A stretch of 64,000 nt of DNA, taken from Rhypophila decipiens. Taxonomy: Eukaryota > Ascomycota > Sordariomycetes > Sordariales > Naviculisporaceae. The position numbers were made by a program, and so were the translations under genes. Positions within the stretch are counted from its first letter, which is position 1. Each line of letters begins with the position of its first letter. The stretch is taken from contig MU858213.1 of assembly GCA_033297075.1 (NCBI GenBank), positions 21,868-85,867 of the forward strand. The letters run 5' to 3'. The notes beneath the pieces are model-generated. The model had not been told where the DNA came from. It saw nothing but the letters and a program-made list of their open reading frames with translations, and searched no databases. Below, piece after piece: positions 24,011-35,421 of the stretch.

Positions 24011-26103
24011 ATGGAACCATACAAATATGAAACTCTGCCGGCGAACCACGTGCGAATGCTGATGCTTTCAGCAGGCCTGCCAGATTCACCACTCTGCGGT
24101 TCTCTTGAGAATTTCGATATGACCAATGCCGCGGACGAGTCATATGAGCCTTTGTCGTATGTTTGGGGCGCGCCAAATTTCGAACATGAATTCACATGTG
24201 ATGGGAAAACGTTGCAAATCACCAATAGTCTCTACCAGGCCTTGAGCCGGCTTCGGCTTCCAGACCAAGACCGCCGTCTCTGGGCAGATCAGATCTGCAT
24301 CAACCAAGAGGACCTGGATGAGCGCGGGAACCAGGTGCAGTTTATGAACTCCATCTATAAACATGCTAATCGCGTGCTTGTATGGTTGGGCGGAGACGAA
24401 AACGGCAATGCTCTATCGGCTTTCCGCATGGCCGAGTCGCTGGCGAGCACCTTCGCAGACAAGGAGCGCTATGAGAAGTTTCGGGTTGACCACTCGACTG
24501 AAAACCTTCATCTAAGGTCCGAAGAGGAATGGACGCCAATCAAGAAACTGACGCATCTTCCGTGGGTGAGTGTCCAGAGCGCTCAAAGCGGTGTTAGGTG
24601 GTTGGCTAACTTCCCGACCAGTTTGAGCGAGTTTGGATCATCCAAGAGATTGGCACCAAGGCTCCTGCAACTCTGTTCTGGGGTAATGAGGCCTCGATAG
24701 ACTGGCACCTACTCTACGGCGTGTGCGAGAAGCTGACCGACTTCCACCATCTTCGGCGCCAATTCGACATTGACACAGCCAAGATCAAGTTCGTTTACCA
24801 ACGATTTGTACCACCAGACTTGAGCACGCGGCATGCGAACCGCCTAAGCTTCATATATGAGCTTCACCGAGCCCGCCATGTCAAGGCGACAGACCATCGG
24901 GACCGAATCTTTGCCTTTCTGGGTCACTACTCAGTGACCGAGGGGAAGAGCAGAGAGCTCCGTAGCTTGACGGCCAACTACGACAAAGTGCAAGGGACAC
25001 TTCCCAAGGTGTATGCCGATGCGGCCACACGCGCACTCCTGAGCGGTCGTGGTCTCGGTATGGGGGGTGTTGATGCAGGTCTCATTGCACTTGCGGCAGT
25101 GCAGCACGAAGAGGAACTGCCCTCATCCTATGCCAAATGGGACAAGGTGCAACGGGACATGGGTGAGAGCTATGTGCCGTCGTGGGTCCCCGACTGGCGA
25201 ACATATACCTCCCATATTCTCTCCGAGCCCACATCGCCTCACCGTGCTGCAAGTGCCCGTGGGGGACGCTACTCGGAGCCGGTTTTGCGTGTCAAAAACA
25301 GCCGTGTCCTATATATCAAAGGAGCGGTGATAGATGTAATCACTCACGCTTCAAAGCCCTTGAAGTCAAAAGCCTTTCACAAGCCAGGAAAACCGTCATT
25401 GGTGGACAGACTGTGGCAGGAAGTTTGCGAACAGGAGATTGGGCCTGACCAGATTCTCTTTGACCTGAGTCGACAATACCGGGAAGGTCAAAGTGAAGCC
25501 GAGATGGGCCGTTGCTCCGCCTTTCTGGCTTATATGCAGACTCTCAGCAACGGAGGAGCCGCGACAGCACTGAGGAGGTACGATCGGTTAGGTGGCGCTG
25601 GTGTAAACGGCGTCGGGCGGACCGAACAGGACGCCCGGGAGGATTTCTACAACAGCATTTCGGACGGCGAGTGGCTGGGGGAGGCAGCCGCCTACCTCTT
25701 CCGCGCTTTGGGAGGAGAGTCGCAGCTAGGAAATGACTCGCGACCGGTATCCCCAGAGTTGTGGGAGCTAGGAAAGTCGGCCCTTGCTGCTGCCGCGGCG
25801 AAAGGGAAGGGGAGCAGCCCGGACGAGGACTGGTCTCGGTCAGCTAACGGGGCCGCAACAAACCGCGTCTTTGCCCGGACCGCCAGCGGGTACTACCTTC
25901 TTGGTCCCAAGGTGCTGGCCGAAGGAGACCAGCTCTGTGTTCTTTGGGGAGGCAAAGTGTGCTTCTGCCTGAGGCCGCTCGATGAGGAAGGCACCCGCCA
26001 TCTGTTGGTGGGAGAGTGCTACGCGCACGGACTAATGAATGGGCAGGTCGAAGGCCTGCTGAAGAGGAACGTCGTTCAGGAGAAGGAGTTTGTCATTGTT
26101 TGA
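24011..26103 (+). CDS. HET-domain (heterokaryon incompatibility) protein
   Basis: Exons 24011-24565 and 24622-26103 (GTGAGT...GACCAG, with CTAAC) give 678 residues. The HET domain occupies about residues 45-200, with the standard blocks Y-E-P-L-S-Y-V-W-G, R-L-W-A-D-Q-I-C-I-N-Q-x-D-x-x-E-R-x-x-Q-V and W-I-I-Q-E-I. A-T-D-H-R-D-R-I-F-A-F-L-G follows. The remainder is the long variable region typical of the family, closed by the G-D-Q-L-C-V-L-W-G-G and H-G-L-M-N-G module also seen in the left-edge fragment. HET proteins trigger cell death on non-self recognition in filamentous fungi; most copies have no known partner. It is flanked on both sides by Nudix genes, with Nudix 2 in the same direction 329 bp downstream. 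Confidence 0.95.
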
Positions 26104-26432
26104 TTCGATTTGAGCGATTTGGTGTCAAGTTCAAATTTTGAATTGAGTGCGGTGTTGTGTTCAGGGCGTTTCAGTCATGTGATTGGTGGGACAAATTAAT
26201 TCCAGGCAGTGCAGGCACCTGGCCGCCACTGACATCAGGGAGGACCCTGCCAAGCGGTTGGGCATTTCCTCTGGGCATTGTTGAGCAGGCCTCCTTTGCT
26301 TGCGAGGATCAAGGAATCGATATGTAAATTCAAACAAAAAAAACTCTTTTTTTCATAGGCCCTCCGTTTCTCACGACACTCAACATCCGCACAATAGAGA
26401 ACCAGAAAAGCAACAAAAACAAAGAACCTGAA
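26104..26432. other. Spacer between HET and Nudix 2
   Basis: Holds the 3' end of the HET gene and the promoter of Nudix 2. An A/T run lies at about 26333-26352. No gene seen. Confidence 0.45.
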
Positions 26433-27161
26433 ATGACAGGTGAATTTACGACACCGATTGCTCGGGCTCCGTCCGATGGCATGTTCCACCGGTTCACCGC
26501 CCATCCATCCGTACAAGCTTTTGAGCTGTCGCCTCCAGATTTCCTAGCTCGGCATTTTGACGCCTCCAACAAGACCCGGCCGCCTGTACCCAAATATCTT
26601 GCAACTGGAGCAATCGTGTTTGACCGACCGGTCCCTTCCCCGAATGGCCCTCGGCCGACCTCGGACCGCCCTCCCAGGGTTCTTCTCATCCAGCGTGCTC
26701 CCCACGACTCAATGCCCCTAAAATGGGAGACCCCCGGTGGAGGATGTGACGACGACGACCCAAGCGTTTTATACGCATGTGCCCGCGAACTCAAAGAAGA
26801 GGCCGGGCTGAAAGCTGTGTCTGTGGGGCCAGTGATAGCCTGCACAACCAAAGTCACATCCAAGACCAATGGAGGGCCGGAGGATGGGCAGCCGGAATGG
26901 GGCGAACGAATGGGGGGCCAGTTCTTTCTCACACGGAGAGGGAACCTTGTTTGCAAGTTCTACTTCGCCGTCCAAGTCCCAGAGGAGGCTGCCTCCCAGG
27001 TAGTTGTGGACCCGAATGAGCATGTTGCGTTTGTATGGGCTACCGAGGAGGAGGTGAGGAATAAGAAGACGGATGGTGAAAATGGGATTCAGTTGGATTT
27101 CACTCATAGGGAGCAGTTTGAAGTCATCTTGGAAGCTTTCAAGATATGGAAAGATATTTGA
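26433..27161 (+). CDS. Nudix hydrolase 2
   Basis: Intronless, 242 residues. It shares with Nudix 1 the octamer R-V-L-L-I-Q-R-A, the D-S-x-P-x-K-W-E-x-P block and the unusual D-x8-R-E-L-x-E-E-x-G box (here D-P-S-V-L-Y-A-C-A before R-E-L-K-E-E-A-G-L). It differs by lacking the presequence-like extension and by an insertion between the Nudix box and the next strand (G-G-P-E-D-G-Q-P-E-W-G). The C-terminus (F-V-W-A-T-E-E-E-V then F-E-V-I-L-E-A-F) matches the family and Nudix 1. The pair therefore look like old paralogues separated by the HET gene. Likely cytosolic; substrate unknown. Confidence 0.88.
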   Translation: MTGEFTTPIARAPSDGMFHRFTAHPSVQAFELSPPDFLARHFDASNKTRPPVPKYLATGAIVFDRPVPSPNGPRPTSDRPPRVLLIQRAPHDSMPLKWETPGGGCDDDDPSVLYACARELKEEAGLKAVSVGPVIACTTKVTSKTNGGPEDGQPEWGERMGGQFFLTRRGNLVCKFYFAVQVPEEAASQVVVDPNEHVAFVWATEEEVRNKKTDGENGIQLDFTHREQFEVILEAFKIWKDI

Positions 27162-28450
27162 AGGAGATACTATCCTGACATCTTCATCTCTTTGGGGAGG
27201 TCTCTCCTGGCATTTCCTTGGGAACCATGTAGCCGAAAAGAATTGTCAACATTGTGACTATCAACATCAAAGTTTCAATCAACACGTTCAATTTGCAGAA
27301 TTAGGATATGACCATCATCAATGTGAATTTGGGCCGTATAATTGACCTGACAGAATCATGTCTCGGCGCCTATTGGCTTTTTAGAAGCATCAGGCCTAAA
27401 CCAGCAAGTATTGATAGTCTCCAGCAGTTGTCCAGAAAGGGAATCTCTGGCCCCTTTTGCAAGCTGCGGAGCCTTTGTTAGTTTCGTCCACCAGTATTCT
27501 CTCCGATTCGTTGTACTCCGGGTTCCCACTCCCTTCCCAACCACCGCCTTCGGTTCGTGTAAATGCCGTCTCGGCACTGGGCAGTAAAGCTTCAGGCGGC
27601 CGAACCAGCTAATTCCCCAGCTCGCCAAGAGAGGCAAGAACCAACAGCTGGCTCTCTTCAGGGCGCTAAAAACGTAAATTCATGCAATGCTACTCTTGGC
27701 TCGCACAAGCCAGGTTTTTTGCGCATTTTTGACACGACAGAAACATCGGTGAGTATTTCAACGTCAGGGGGAGAAAATGATTCAGGACTGGCATCCACGA
27801 ATTGGAAAGGGTTGTGAGCGCGATCATCACCAGGAATTTCAGGTCCCATGCAGGCGGCATCCTCCCACCTTCTCCAACTTTTACCGTGCCACACACCAAA
27901 ACTCGCATTCAGGGCTCTCATAACGAGCACAGAGGAAAGAGGCCAAAATGTTCGCCATGGGTGCAACACGCGCCCTCTTTGGATGTGATGCATCAACCAC
28001 TTTTGACAGTCAGCCGGTCCCCCTTTCTACGAACAACGCATTGGATATCCAAAAGATGGAGGGAGCACACGCTGCGCCACATCGGATTTGTTGTACCAGG
28101 TTGGGACCTGAGTTCGGCACAACAGCACCAGCAGGCTGCCTAGCAGGGCGTGGTTCTTGGCAAATGTAAGGTATGCAGTCATGGACAACACACGTCATGT
28201 GGGGTGGTCACCGGCCCCCTGACCAACCAGACGGGATCACGACTCGCTCTTGCTACTAGAAATATAGGATGCTGTCACGACTCTTGTTTCAACATCAAGT
28301 CGTGCTTTCTTTCATTTCAGCTTTGCTCTTGAAGTAACCTTCAACACGGACGACACTTGGATTCACAACCGACGAACAATATCAACGACCACAAGGACCT
28401 AGACAAGAACAACAATCAACCAGCTATCATCAAGACACCAAAAACTCACC
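27162..28450. other. Gene-poor spacer
   Basis: No gene supported. The last 100 bp before the APP1-like gene are rich in A and C (CAACCA, AACAAC), a common 5' leader composition in these fungi. Confidence 0.45.
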
Positions 28451-29883
28451 ATGGCACCAAGAAGCCGTCTCCCGCGTCGCATGACAGGACTATACAGTAG
28501 TACCAGTTCATCCGACTCGGCGAGCCTGCAATCCCAGACCCGCAGCGAGCGCGGCTTCCCCGAGGCCGAACAATCCCTCTACAACACATTCACCTCCAAA
28601 TCCGCCCAGGCAGCAGGGTTGCTCTCCTACCTCGGATCGCGCAACCCCCTCCCTGTGCAAATCACAGCGCGCGACTCGGTCTGGCTGATGGACAACGTCG
28701 CATTCCGCGGTAAGAGTGGGCAATGGGAGGCCGAATTCGTCGCGGCCGCGTTTGAAGGCGAGCCCTCGGCCAAGATAGTGGATTATGTCGGCGACGTGGC
28801 TAGACTTTTGGGACTGGCCAAGGGGAGCAAAGAGGAGGCGGTCGTCGAGCACCGGATCAAGCCCTTCGTTACCGAGATATTACCCGGCCGACAGGTCAAA
28901 GTCGATTTCAATCGTGGATCTAAGCTCGTCAAGCTGAGTCCCGGGGGCAGGCATGGCATTAGCAGTGATATCAGGCAGCTTCCGGCTGCGGTGGATGGTG
29001 ATGTGGTTTCGTCCATCGCGGATGTGCCTGCGGGCACCACTGGTATTTTGGAGATGCGGACCAAGTACGCTGAGCCAGAAGGCTGGGCTGTTCTCTCCGA
29101 TGTCGACGACACCATCAAGATTACGCAGACTAGCGATCCTACTGGTATCTTACGGTCAACCTTTGTGGTATGTTGCAGAATCCGCACTCACCGTTTTTAC
29201 AAGTCAAAGCTAACAAATGACGGCAGTCCGAGCCAACACCAACAAACGGCCTCCCGGCATTCTACACAAAACTTCAAGCCCTCGTGACCCCCAACGCACC
29301 ATGGTTCTACCTCTCAGCGTCGCCATACAACCTCTACCCCTTCCTCCGCGAGTTCATCTCGCAGCACTACCCCCCCGGCCAACTCATCCTGCGCGACTCC
29401 TCGTGGATGACCATCCCCGGCCTGCTGTCCAACTTGACCCTGGGCACGCACGAGTACAAGGTCGACCGGATCAAGAAGGTGCACTCCTGGCTGCCCAACC
29501 GCAAGATGATTCTCATTGGCGACTCTACCCAGAGCGATCCCGAGGCGTACGGGGATATCTGCCGAAGGTTCCCCGGCTGGGTGAAGCTCGTCCTCATCAG
29601 GAGGGTGACGGATATTGCTGCCGTGGGAAGCAGCAAGAAGAACGAGCCCGAGAGATTTGAAAAGGCCTTTGAAGGGATCAAGTGAGTTTTGCCTTTCTTT
29701 TTGTCATGTCTAATTTTCATCTCGAGGGTGAAAGGTTTAGCAATCTTGAAATGAAGAGCGAGGTCACACCTTGAGATCGAACTGCGCTGACTGAATTTAT
29801 GTTTTACTGCTAGGGCCCCTTGGCATGTTTTTGAGGACCCGGCTGAGTGCGAGCAGCTTGTACAGGAAACCGTTCGCGGCTGA
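28451..29883 (+). CDS. APP1-like phosphatidate phosphatase (DUF2183)
   Basis: Exons 28451-29167, 29227-29681 and 29814-29883 give 413 residues; the short last exon adds A-P-W-H-V-F. The catalytic motif is D-V-D-D-T-I-K-I-T starting at about residue 217 (D-x-D-x-T type), with a following segment F-Y-L-S-A-S-P-Y-N-L-Y-P-F and a third block I-L-I-G-D-S-T-Q-S-D-P-E, all hallmarks of the App1 family. In yeast App1 is an actin-patch-associated Mg2+-dependent enzyme converting phosphatidic acid to diacylglycerol. A Ser-rich N-terminus precedes the domain. The ATG has a good context (CACCATGG). Confidence 0.93.
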
Positions 29884-30871
29884 GTGGCAACTGGTTCAGA
29901 TTTTGTTCGTATTTATGAAGTACCTTTTCGGTATTGATTTGTTCGGAGCCATGATGAAACTGAGCTGATATTCTCGTGGGTGGTTGGTGACTGTTTCTTG
30001 ATACCACTTTCACAAGTCTTGGTTGAGCGAGCGCGTCTTCTTTTTTCTTCTTATCAAATGTCATAGCTCTACAGGGTACACATAGCTTAATTCATACCTT
30101 GGAACAATAATATCGATATAACATCATCTCTCTGTTCATAGTCCTAGCACGAAACATCATCAAATGAAACAACAGCGAGTAACTTACAAACTTTGATTGC
30201 CACTGGTAATTAATGCCTCGGAGCTTGCCCTGTTCCAGCAATAGTCGAAATGCGCCATGGTTTCTCTATCGTCTCCGAGATGCAAGGCTGGCGGATGGAG
30301 GATGTGAGCACACTTACCCGGCTGGACAGTCCATTCTCACAGAGGATTTTGATCGCCCGGGCCTAGATCACAAGACAACAAGAAATACACAATCACGCTG
30401 GAACAGGACACAGGACGAGGTCACGAGAAGGTATCAGAAAGCAAAAACCCAACTTGCAATTACAACAAAACAAACAAGCAGACCTGGAAGTCTTCTGCCA
30501 TTTGGCCACACTCAGCGCTTGCCAAGGTGAGCTTGAGGGAAAACCCGAGAAAGACCTCAAGCCAGAAGTCCCGCAGGGAGAGCTCGGTTCTTTCCCGCAG
30601 GTGTCGACCAGTCGTAATAACTAACAAAAGAAAAAAGCCACCAAGCCAGAATAAAGCACCAAGCCAGAATAAAGCACCAAGCCAGAATAAAACACCAAGC
30701 CAGTTAATTTCACCAAGCCAAAAAGCCAATAAGAGGCCTTGCCAACAAACAAGCAAACGAACAAGCAAGCGAACGAACAAACAAGCATACAAGCATACAT
30801 ACAACTACCTGCTCAAAGTCAGTAGTACAACAGTGCTAAATGAGTGTGGGGGTGAGGGGACGATACAAACC
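29884..30871. other. Convergent spacer with 18-bp repeat array
   Basis: Lies between convergent stop codons. Besides 3' ends it contains the 18-bp array described separately and, from about 30747 to 30800, a low-complexity run built from AACAAGC and CATAC. I do not support a gene on either strand. Confidence 0.5.
30639..30746 (+). repeat. 18-bp tandem repeat, about 6 units
   Basis: Unit CACCAAGCCAGAATAAAG begins at 30639, 30657, 30675 and 30693 almost perfectly. Diverged units begin at 30711 and 30729, keeping CACCAAGCCA. The unit length is a multiple of three, so every frame stays periodic and gives apparent but meaningless open frames. It lies just beyond the stop codon of the membrane protein gene on the opposite strand. 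Confidence 0.9.
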
Positions 30872-32468
30872 TCACATGTAACACGCCTGGTTGCGACGTC
30901 GTCTCGAGCCAGCACTGACGGGTCCCGGTGCAGCGGAGAGAGCATCCTTCCTGGCTGGAAGGTCCGACTGAATGGCCGGAGGTTCGCCGGGGCCAGGAAG
31001 GTCCGACTGAATGTCCGGAGGTTCGCTGGGGCCAGGAAGGTCCGACTGAACGTCCGGGAGCTTACTGGGGCCAGGGATCATGGCTAAGATCTCCTTTGGA
31101 ATTTCCGGCTCTTTGGCAAGCATCTGGAGGGCCTTGAATTTGAAAAACGGTGTACCTTGGAGCGCGGCAGGTACACTGGCAGGCGGGCCAATAGAAAGGA
31201 GAGCCAGTTGGTCCAGCGGAATGTCTTGGTAATTCACCACATTGCCGGTGGCTACCTCGTCGTCGTCGTAAATATCGAGATCCATTTGGTCCTCGGCGTC
31301 TGAATCGTCAGCCTCGGGATAGTGGGTCTTGGCCTCTCGATAAATGGTCAGGTGATTGTCCTCGTGGAAGCCGACGTCAATCATCTTAATGTCGACGTCG
31401 TCTACATCCATAGGCTCGAAGTCGTCGGGCTCCGGAATGTCCAGGTCCAGGTCCATGGGCTCGGGCTCGGGCTCGGGCTCCTGTGGAATCTCCTCCAAGG
31501 CTGGCAGCAACCTGGGATAGTTGACGGGCGCGGGAAGAGAGATTGTTGGCTCGACAGGAAGGGGAGCAGGAGAGACGGCCTTTATCCGGAAGAAGCGTCT
31601 CCAGAGAACCTCATCGTCGTCGGAATCGTCGGAATCCGTTGCTTGTCGGTTGACGAGGCGCTGGTCAACCTGGGACTCCAGTCTTCTCAGACCTTCGCGT
31701 GCCTGAAACTCGTGCCGCTCGAGCATCGCGGTGATCCGGTTGGCAATGGTGATTGCCTTGTCGACCTTGAGAAGCATGGAGTTGAGGTGTTCCAGATAGA
31801 GGTCCGAACGGGTATCTGCGTGAGTAAAGTGTTAGCGTCGAGCGCCAAAGAGGGAGGTCTCGAATGGGCACTTGAAATGATGGATGGGGGGCGAACGAGA
31901 CGTGAAAAGAGAAAAGACACTTACAGAAACGGAGAAAAGTCGATGGGCAGGGTCGGAGAGGAGGCACAAAACCACAGGATCCTTGGGGCCTGATAACCAG
32001 AGTGGGATCCAGCTTGGCGAGCTGGTCGTTCAGTCCTTGGATGGTCTGCTGGAGTTGTGCGATGTAGATGCGCTGATGGCGCCATGTCTCGGTCGATTTG
32101 ACGAGCATTCTTTCGACGATGTCTCTCTCCGGAAGCTTGTCGAAGAGAAGAGAGGCGATGTGGTCGAGAGACGGACGTATACCGAACCTGTAGACGTTGC
32201 TGCGGTGGACTATCCGAACCGAGGTGTCGAAGAGCCACGCGAGGCAACCGGCGAGAAACCAGGCGGGAGTGGACCAGTGGCCGTGAAGACCACCGGGGAG
32301 AAGGGGAAGGAAGGTGCCGACGGCGATAAAGACCAAGGCGGCCCAGAACGAGATAACAAGAACATACATGATGAACTCGGCGATGGTAAAGGGGATGGCG
32401 ATGATGGTGGAAGTGATGCCGAAGGCCGCGACCAGCATGTGGAAGAGGACAGCCACGAAGGAGAGCAT
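30872..32468 (-). CDS. Membrane protein with acidic region and C-terminal 13-residue repeats
   Basis: Exons 32468-31925 and 31815-30872 (GTAAGT...CGCAG, with CTAAC) give 495 residues. I chose the ATG at 32468 because the text before it is Ser/Thr-rich leader and a hydrophobic segment starts at once. Residues 2-60 hold two or three transmembrane helices, with a further hydrophobic stretch near 75-90. A helical segment (residues 110-240) may form a coiled coil. Then comes a Pro/Glu/Asp-rich acidic region, including [14 protein letters not shown]. Near residues 425-465 a P-G-P-x-E-P-P-x-I-Q-S-D-L unit repeats three times. It ends in a basic R-R-R-R patch. Family not recognised; no enzymatic motif seen. 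Confidence 0.75.
30957..31073 (-). repeat. 39-bp coding minisatellite, 3 units
   Basis: Units at 30957-30995, 30996-31034 and 31035-31073 differ at a few positions. They encode the 13-residue P-G-P-S/G...Q-S-D-L repeats of the membrane protein. The period keeps frame, so copy number can vary without breaking the protein. Confidence 0.9.
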
Positions 32469-34591
32469 GGTGGTTGTCGTCCTGGTTGTCGCTCTGGGTG
32501 GGTGGTAACTGACTGTGCAGTGCAGAGAGGAACGAATCGAGGCGATAGCGGCAATTGAAAGAACAAGTCGACAAGAGCCTAGTGGCGACGATTCAGTAAT
32601 CTGAGAACTGAAGAAAGCGCAGTTGGAAATCTGAAGATCGATCTGACGAAAACTGAGAACAGCTAGTCTGGAGAAGGAAGAAGAGGAATGGGAAGAAAGG
32701 ACCACCGAGAGGGTTTAAATACCCAGGCAGAAGGCAGAAAGTTGGGCGGTCAACGGCAGTCAGGACTGCGGCGACTGTCGGAGAGTTCGATAGACTTTCC
32801 AGAGCCAGAAGTGTCGGATCGAGCCAGGAAGTACCGGGACCGGGTGCTGTATCTTGGTGCCATAGTAATTTGTATGGAGCGGTGATGAAAAGCCCACTCC
32901 AGGGTTGACTGGGTACTTGCCATGTGAAGAGAAACTGCCCGCCAAGCATCGTGCCTTCCCTCTCGGCCAACTTGCAAGAGTCATCGGCTCCACAGTGATC
33001 TAATTGTTGAAAAGCTCCTCAGCCTCGATGAACTTTGCAAGGGAGAGCAATGGCATCTCGCTCCCATTGGCCATTAGTCCTCGACCTCGATAAACTTTCC
33101 AATGGGGGACAATAGCATGACGTATTTTAAGAAAGAGCACATGGCAACACGAATTGGGTGATGTTAATGATCTAAACAGTCTCCAGCAGACCGCTGGCGG
33201 TCGGGGATGGCAAAACTGGAGGGGCGTTTGGGAAATATCGACACTACTTTCAGGCTTCATCAAGATGCAATGATAGAGACGTAGCAGCAAATATTGTGGC
33301 AGATATGATAGTATACTGGTTAGAAAGCCTGTAACATTTGGCGATGAGTCGTCTCAACGCCAACAACCTGGGAAAACTTTTCTGCCTTCTCGGGATTCAA
33401 GAGATGTATCATCACATAACATCATAGATTCAGACTGCTTGGTCAGGTCTGAATGCCAAATTCAGATCTGATGCGTAATTATTGCAGGCTCCAGCTAAAT
33501 GAATAGCCGGCCTCTTTTGCAGCCTTCTCGCAAAGAATTGAAAGGCATGTGTTGATGGGCCAAACAGAAACGAACTCGACTATGTCCTGGATTCCAAGGT
33601 TCACGATACCATCCTTGAAGAGGTGGATGTCTATCTTTACTTCGAGTTCAGTGATGCCGTGAATTTCGAGGTCAAAAGAGATAGCCTTACGATCTGCAAT
33701 CAAATCCAGTACACTCACCGAGAAATGCAGCAAACTACAGATTTTGAGGTTACGACGACCATGTTTCCCTGAGATATTTTTTTTCATATTCAAATGTTCA
33801 ACTAGGCTGCTCCAGAGCACACTGTGCCCAGGCTGGTTATTTATTCCTTCCCTGACGTCAAGCAGACTGTCCACGCTCGAAGATTTAATTGTAACCGGGG
33901 AATTCCAGAGGCGTATCATTCGCATCCTGGCCGATAGACATCATAGATTCGACTCCAAATAAACAGTAATCATCATTTTTCTATGGTTATGATAGGCTAC
34001 ATTTTTATTATGAAGATGTCGTTGAAAATTGTGGAGCCTTACGCGCTACAACCTCAGCTGGAAGTGAGGATAAGCCTCGCCAAGACCTGTCAAAAACATC
34101 CCCCACCGATCCAACTCCAATTTGACTAGGTTGCCAACCCTATCGTAGGGAAGATCGAACATTGGCTGATCTACACTACAAGAAATACACATTTAACCCG
34201 TTTTAGGCGTTACAATTGCCTCGCATGTGAAGCGCTTCGGGCGATCGGTTGTGGAACATTCCGCAAGCCCGTTGTTCGGTCCCATACACCCAAAAACGGA
34301 TCACATGATCCATCTGTCATATCTTTATTTTGTCATCCGAGTCAGAAACGTTAATTTTGTTGATACAGGTGGGTAGCTAATAAGTGGGTTTGATTTATCC
34401 CAAGGCTGTCGTGATTCCGATGAAGCTGAAAACAATGCAAAGGGTTAAACATCAAAGTCAGATGAGTTACAAAGAATAACGGCTGGTTACACATCGATCT
34501 TTTTCATATCCAAGATATTATACTACAATCGTCCAAACATAAATAAGTCTCCGGTCCCTGAAAACTAGATGCCCACTGCAGTAAGAGAATA
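32469..34591. other. Spacer, no supported gene
   Basis: The first 250 bp are the leader and promoter of the membrane protein. The rest has no recognisable gene. A 148-residue open frame on the minus strand at 33479-33925 has no family feature. A/T content rises between about 33950 and 34570. Confidence 0.45.
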
Positions 34592-35421
34592 TCATTCCTC
34601 CCCTTTGACCCATCCCTCCCGCTCGTTAAGTTCCTTCGGCCGCTGACTCCACTCAGGAGGCTCATCAAGGCCCTCCTCCTCCATCTTGTCCCCTTCCTCC
34701 TTGGTCTTGTGAACGGTAGTTGCTTTGTGCTCGGCGGGAGAGTACACGGTGTAAAGAATGAGAGGTGTAGGGCCGGTGTTCAGGAACTGGTGCTTCGTCC
34801 CAGCCGGAACAATGACCATATCGCCAGCCTTGATCTTCTGTTCCTTGCCGCCTACTTGGGCGAGTCCCATCCCAGACGTGAACGTGAGGATTTGGTCGAC
34901 TGTGTGAATCTGCCAGAGGGAATGTAATCAGTCAGTTTTCTGATGTTGAAATTTTTATGTTGATTGACCCAACAGCATTAATTGGCACGTACCTCCTCCC
35001 CAATATCTCCCCCAACGGGCACCGTCATCAGCACCACCTGCGAGTACAAGCCTGTCCAAAGAACCCTCCGGAACTCGCCCGACTCGGAAGGCAGCGCGGT
35101 CGTCATACTGGGAAAGTAAACCATCTCGTTCTTGGGGCGATCGCTACTCGGCTTTGGGAATTCGGCCATCTTGTTTCGATCTTGGCTGGACTTTCCCGGC
35201 GAGTTCAATTGTTCAAACTGTTTGCTGCTCTGCAGATATCGTCTCGACGTCTCGGCGAGGACTAGGCGAGCGGGTCGGCGTGGTGAGTTTGAATGAATGC
35301 TGAGAGAGGAGGGTCTAGTAGCGGTCGCAAAACAGAGATTCGATGCCTGGGAAATGAAACGGCGATAGAGGGTCTGGGAGGAGCTGGCGCAGTGCGAGGT
35401 CGAGAAGGATGAGAAAGACAT
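34592..35421 (-). CDS. Cupin-fold protein, possibly with mitochondrial presequence
   Basis: Exons 35421-34993 and 34909-34592 (GTACGT...GGCAG) give 248 residues. The cupin barrel is about 110 residues: G-E-F-R-R-V-L-W-T-G, V-P-V-G-G-D-I-G-E-E-I-H-T-V-D-Q, then A-G-D-M-V-I-V-P-A-G-T-K-H-Q-F-L-N and Y-S-P. The second metal-site His is present; motif 1 has one His only. The C-terminus is charged and ends K-G-E-E. The first 84 residues before the second ATG (35169) are Ser/Arg-rich with few acidic residues, as in mitochondrial presequences, so two products are possible. Small single-domain cupins of this type are widespread in bacteria and fungi, with unknown or isomerase-like roles. Confidence 0.88.

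Noticed and set aside
30460..31087. Plus- and minus-strand open frames across the 18-bp array (N-K-A-P-S-Q or L-F-W-L-G-A repeats)
   Set aside because: The 18-bp period keeps every frame open, and the plus-strand frame overlaps the well-supported membrane protein gene antisense.
33479..33925. 148-residue minus-strand open frame
   Set aside because: No family motif, no neighbour support and no recognisable composition of a coding exon; kept as part of the spacer.
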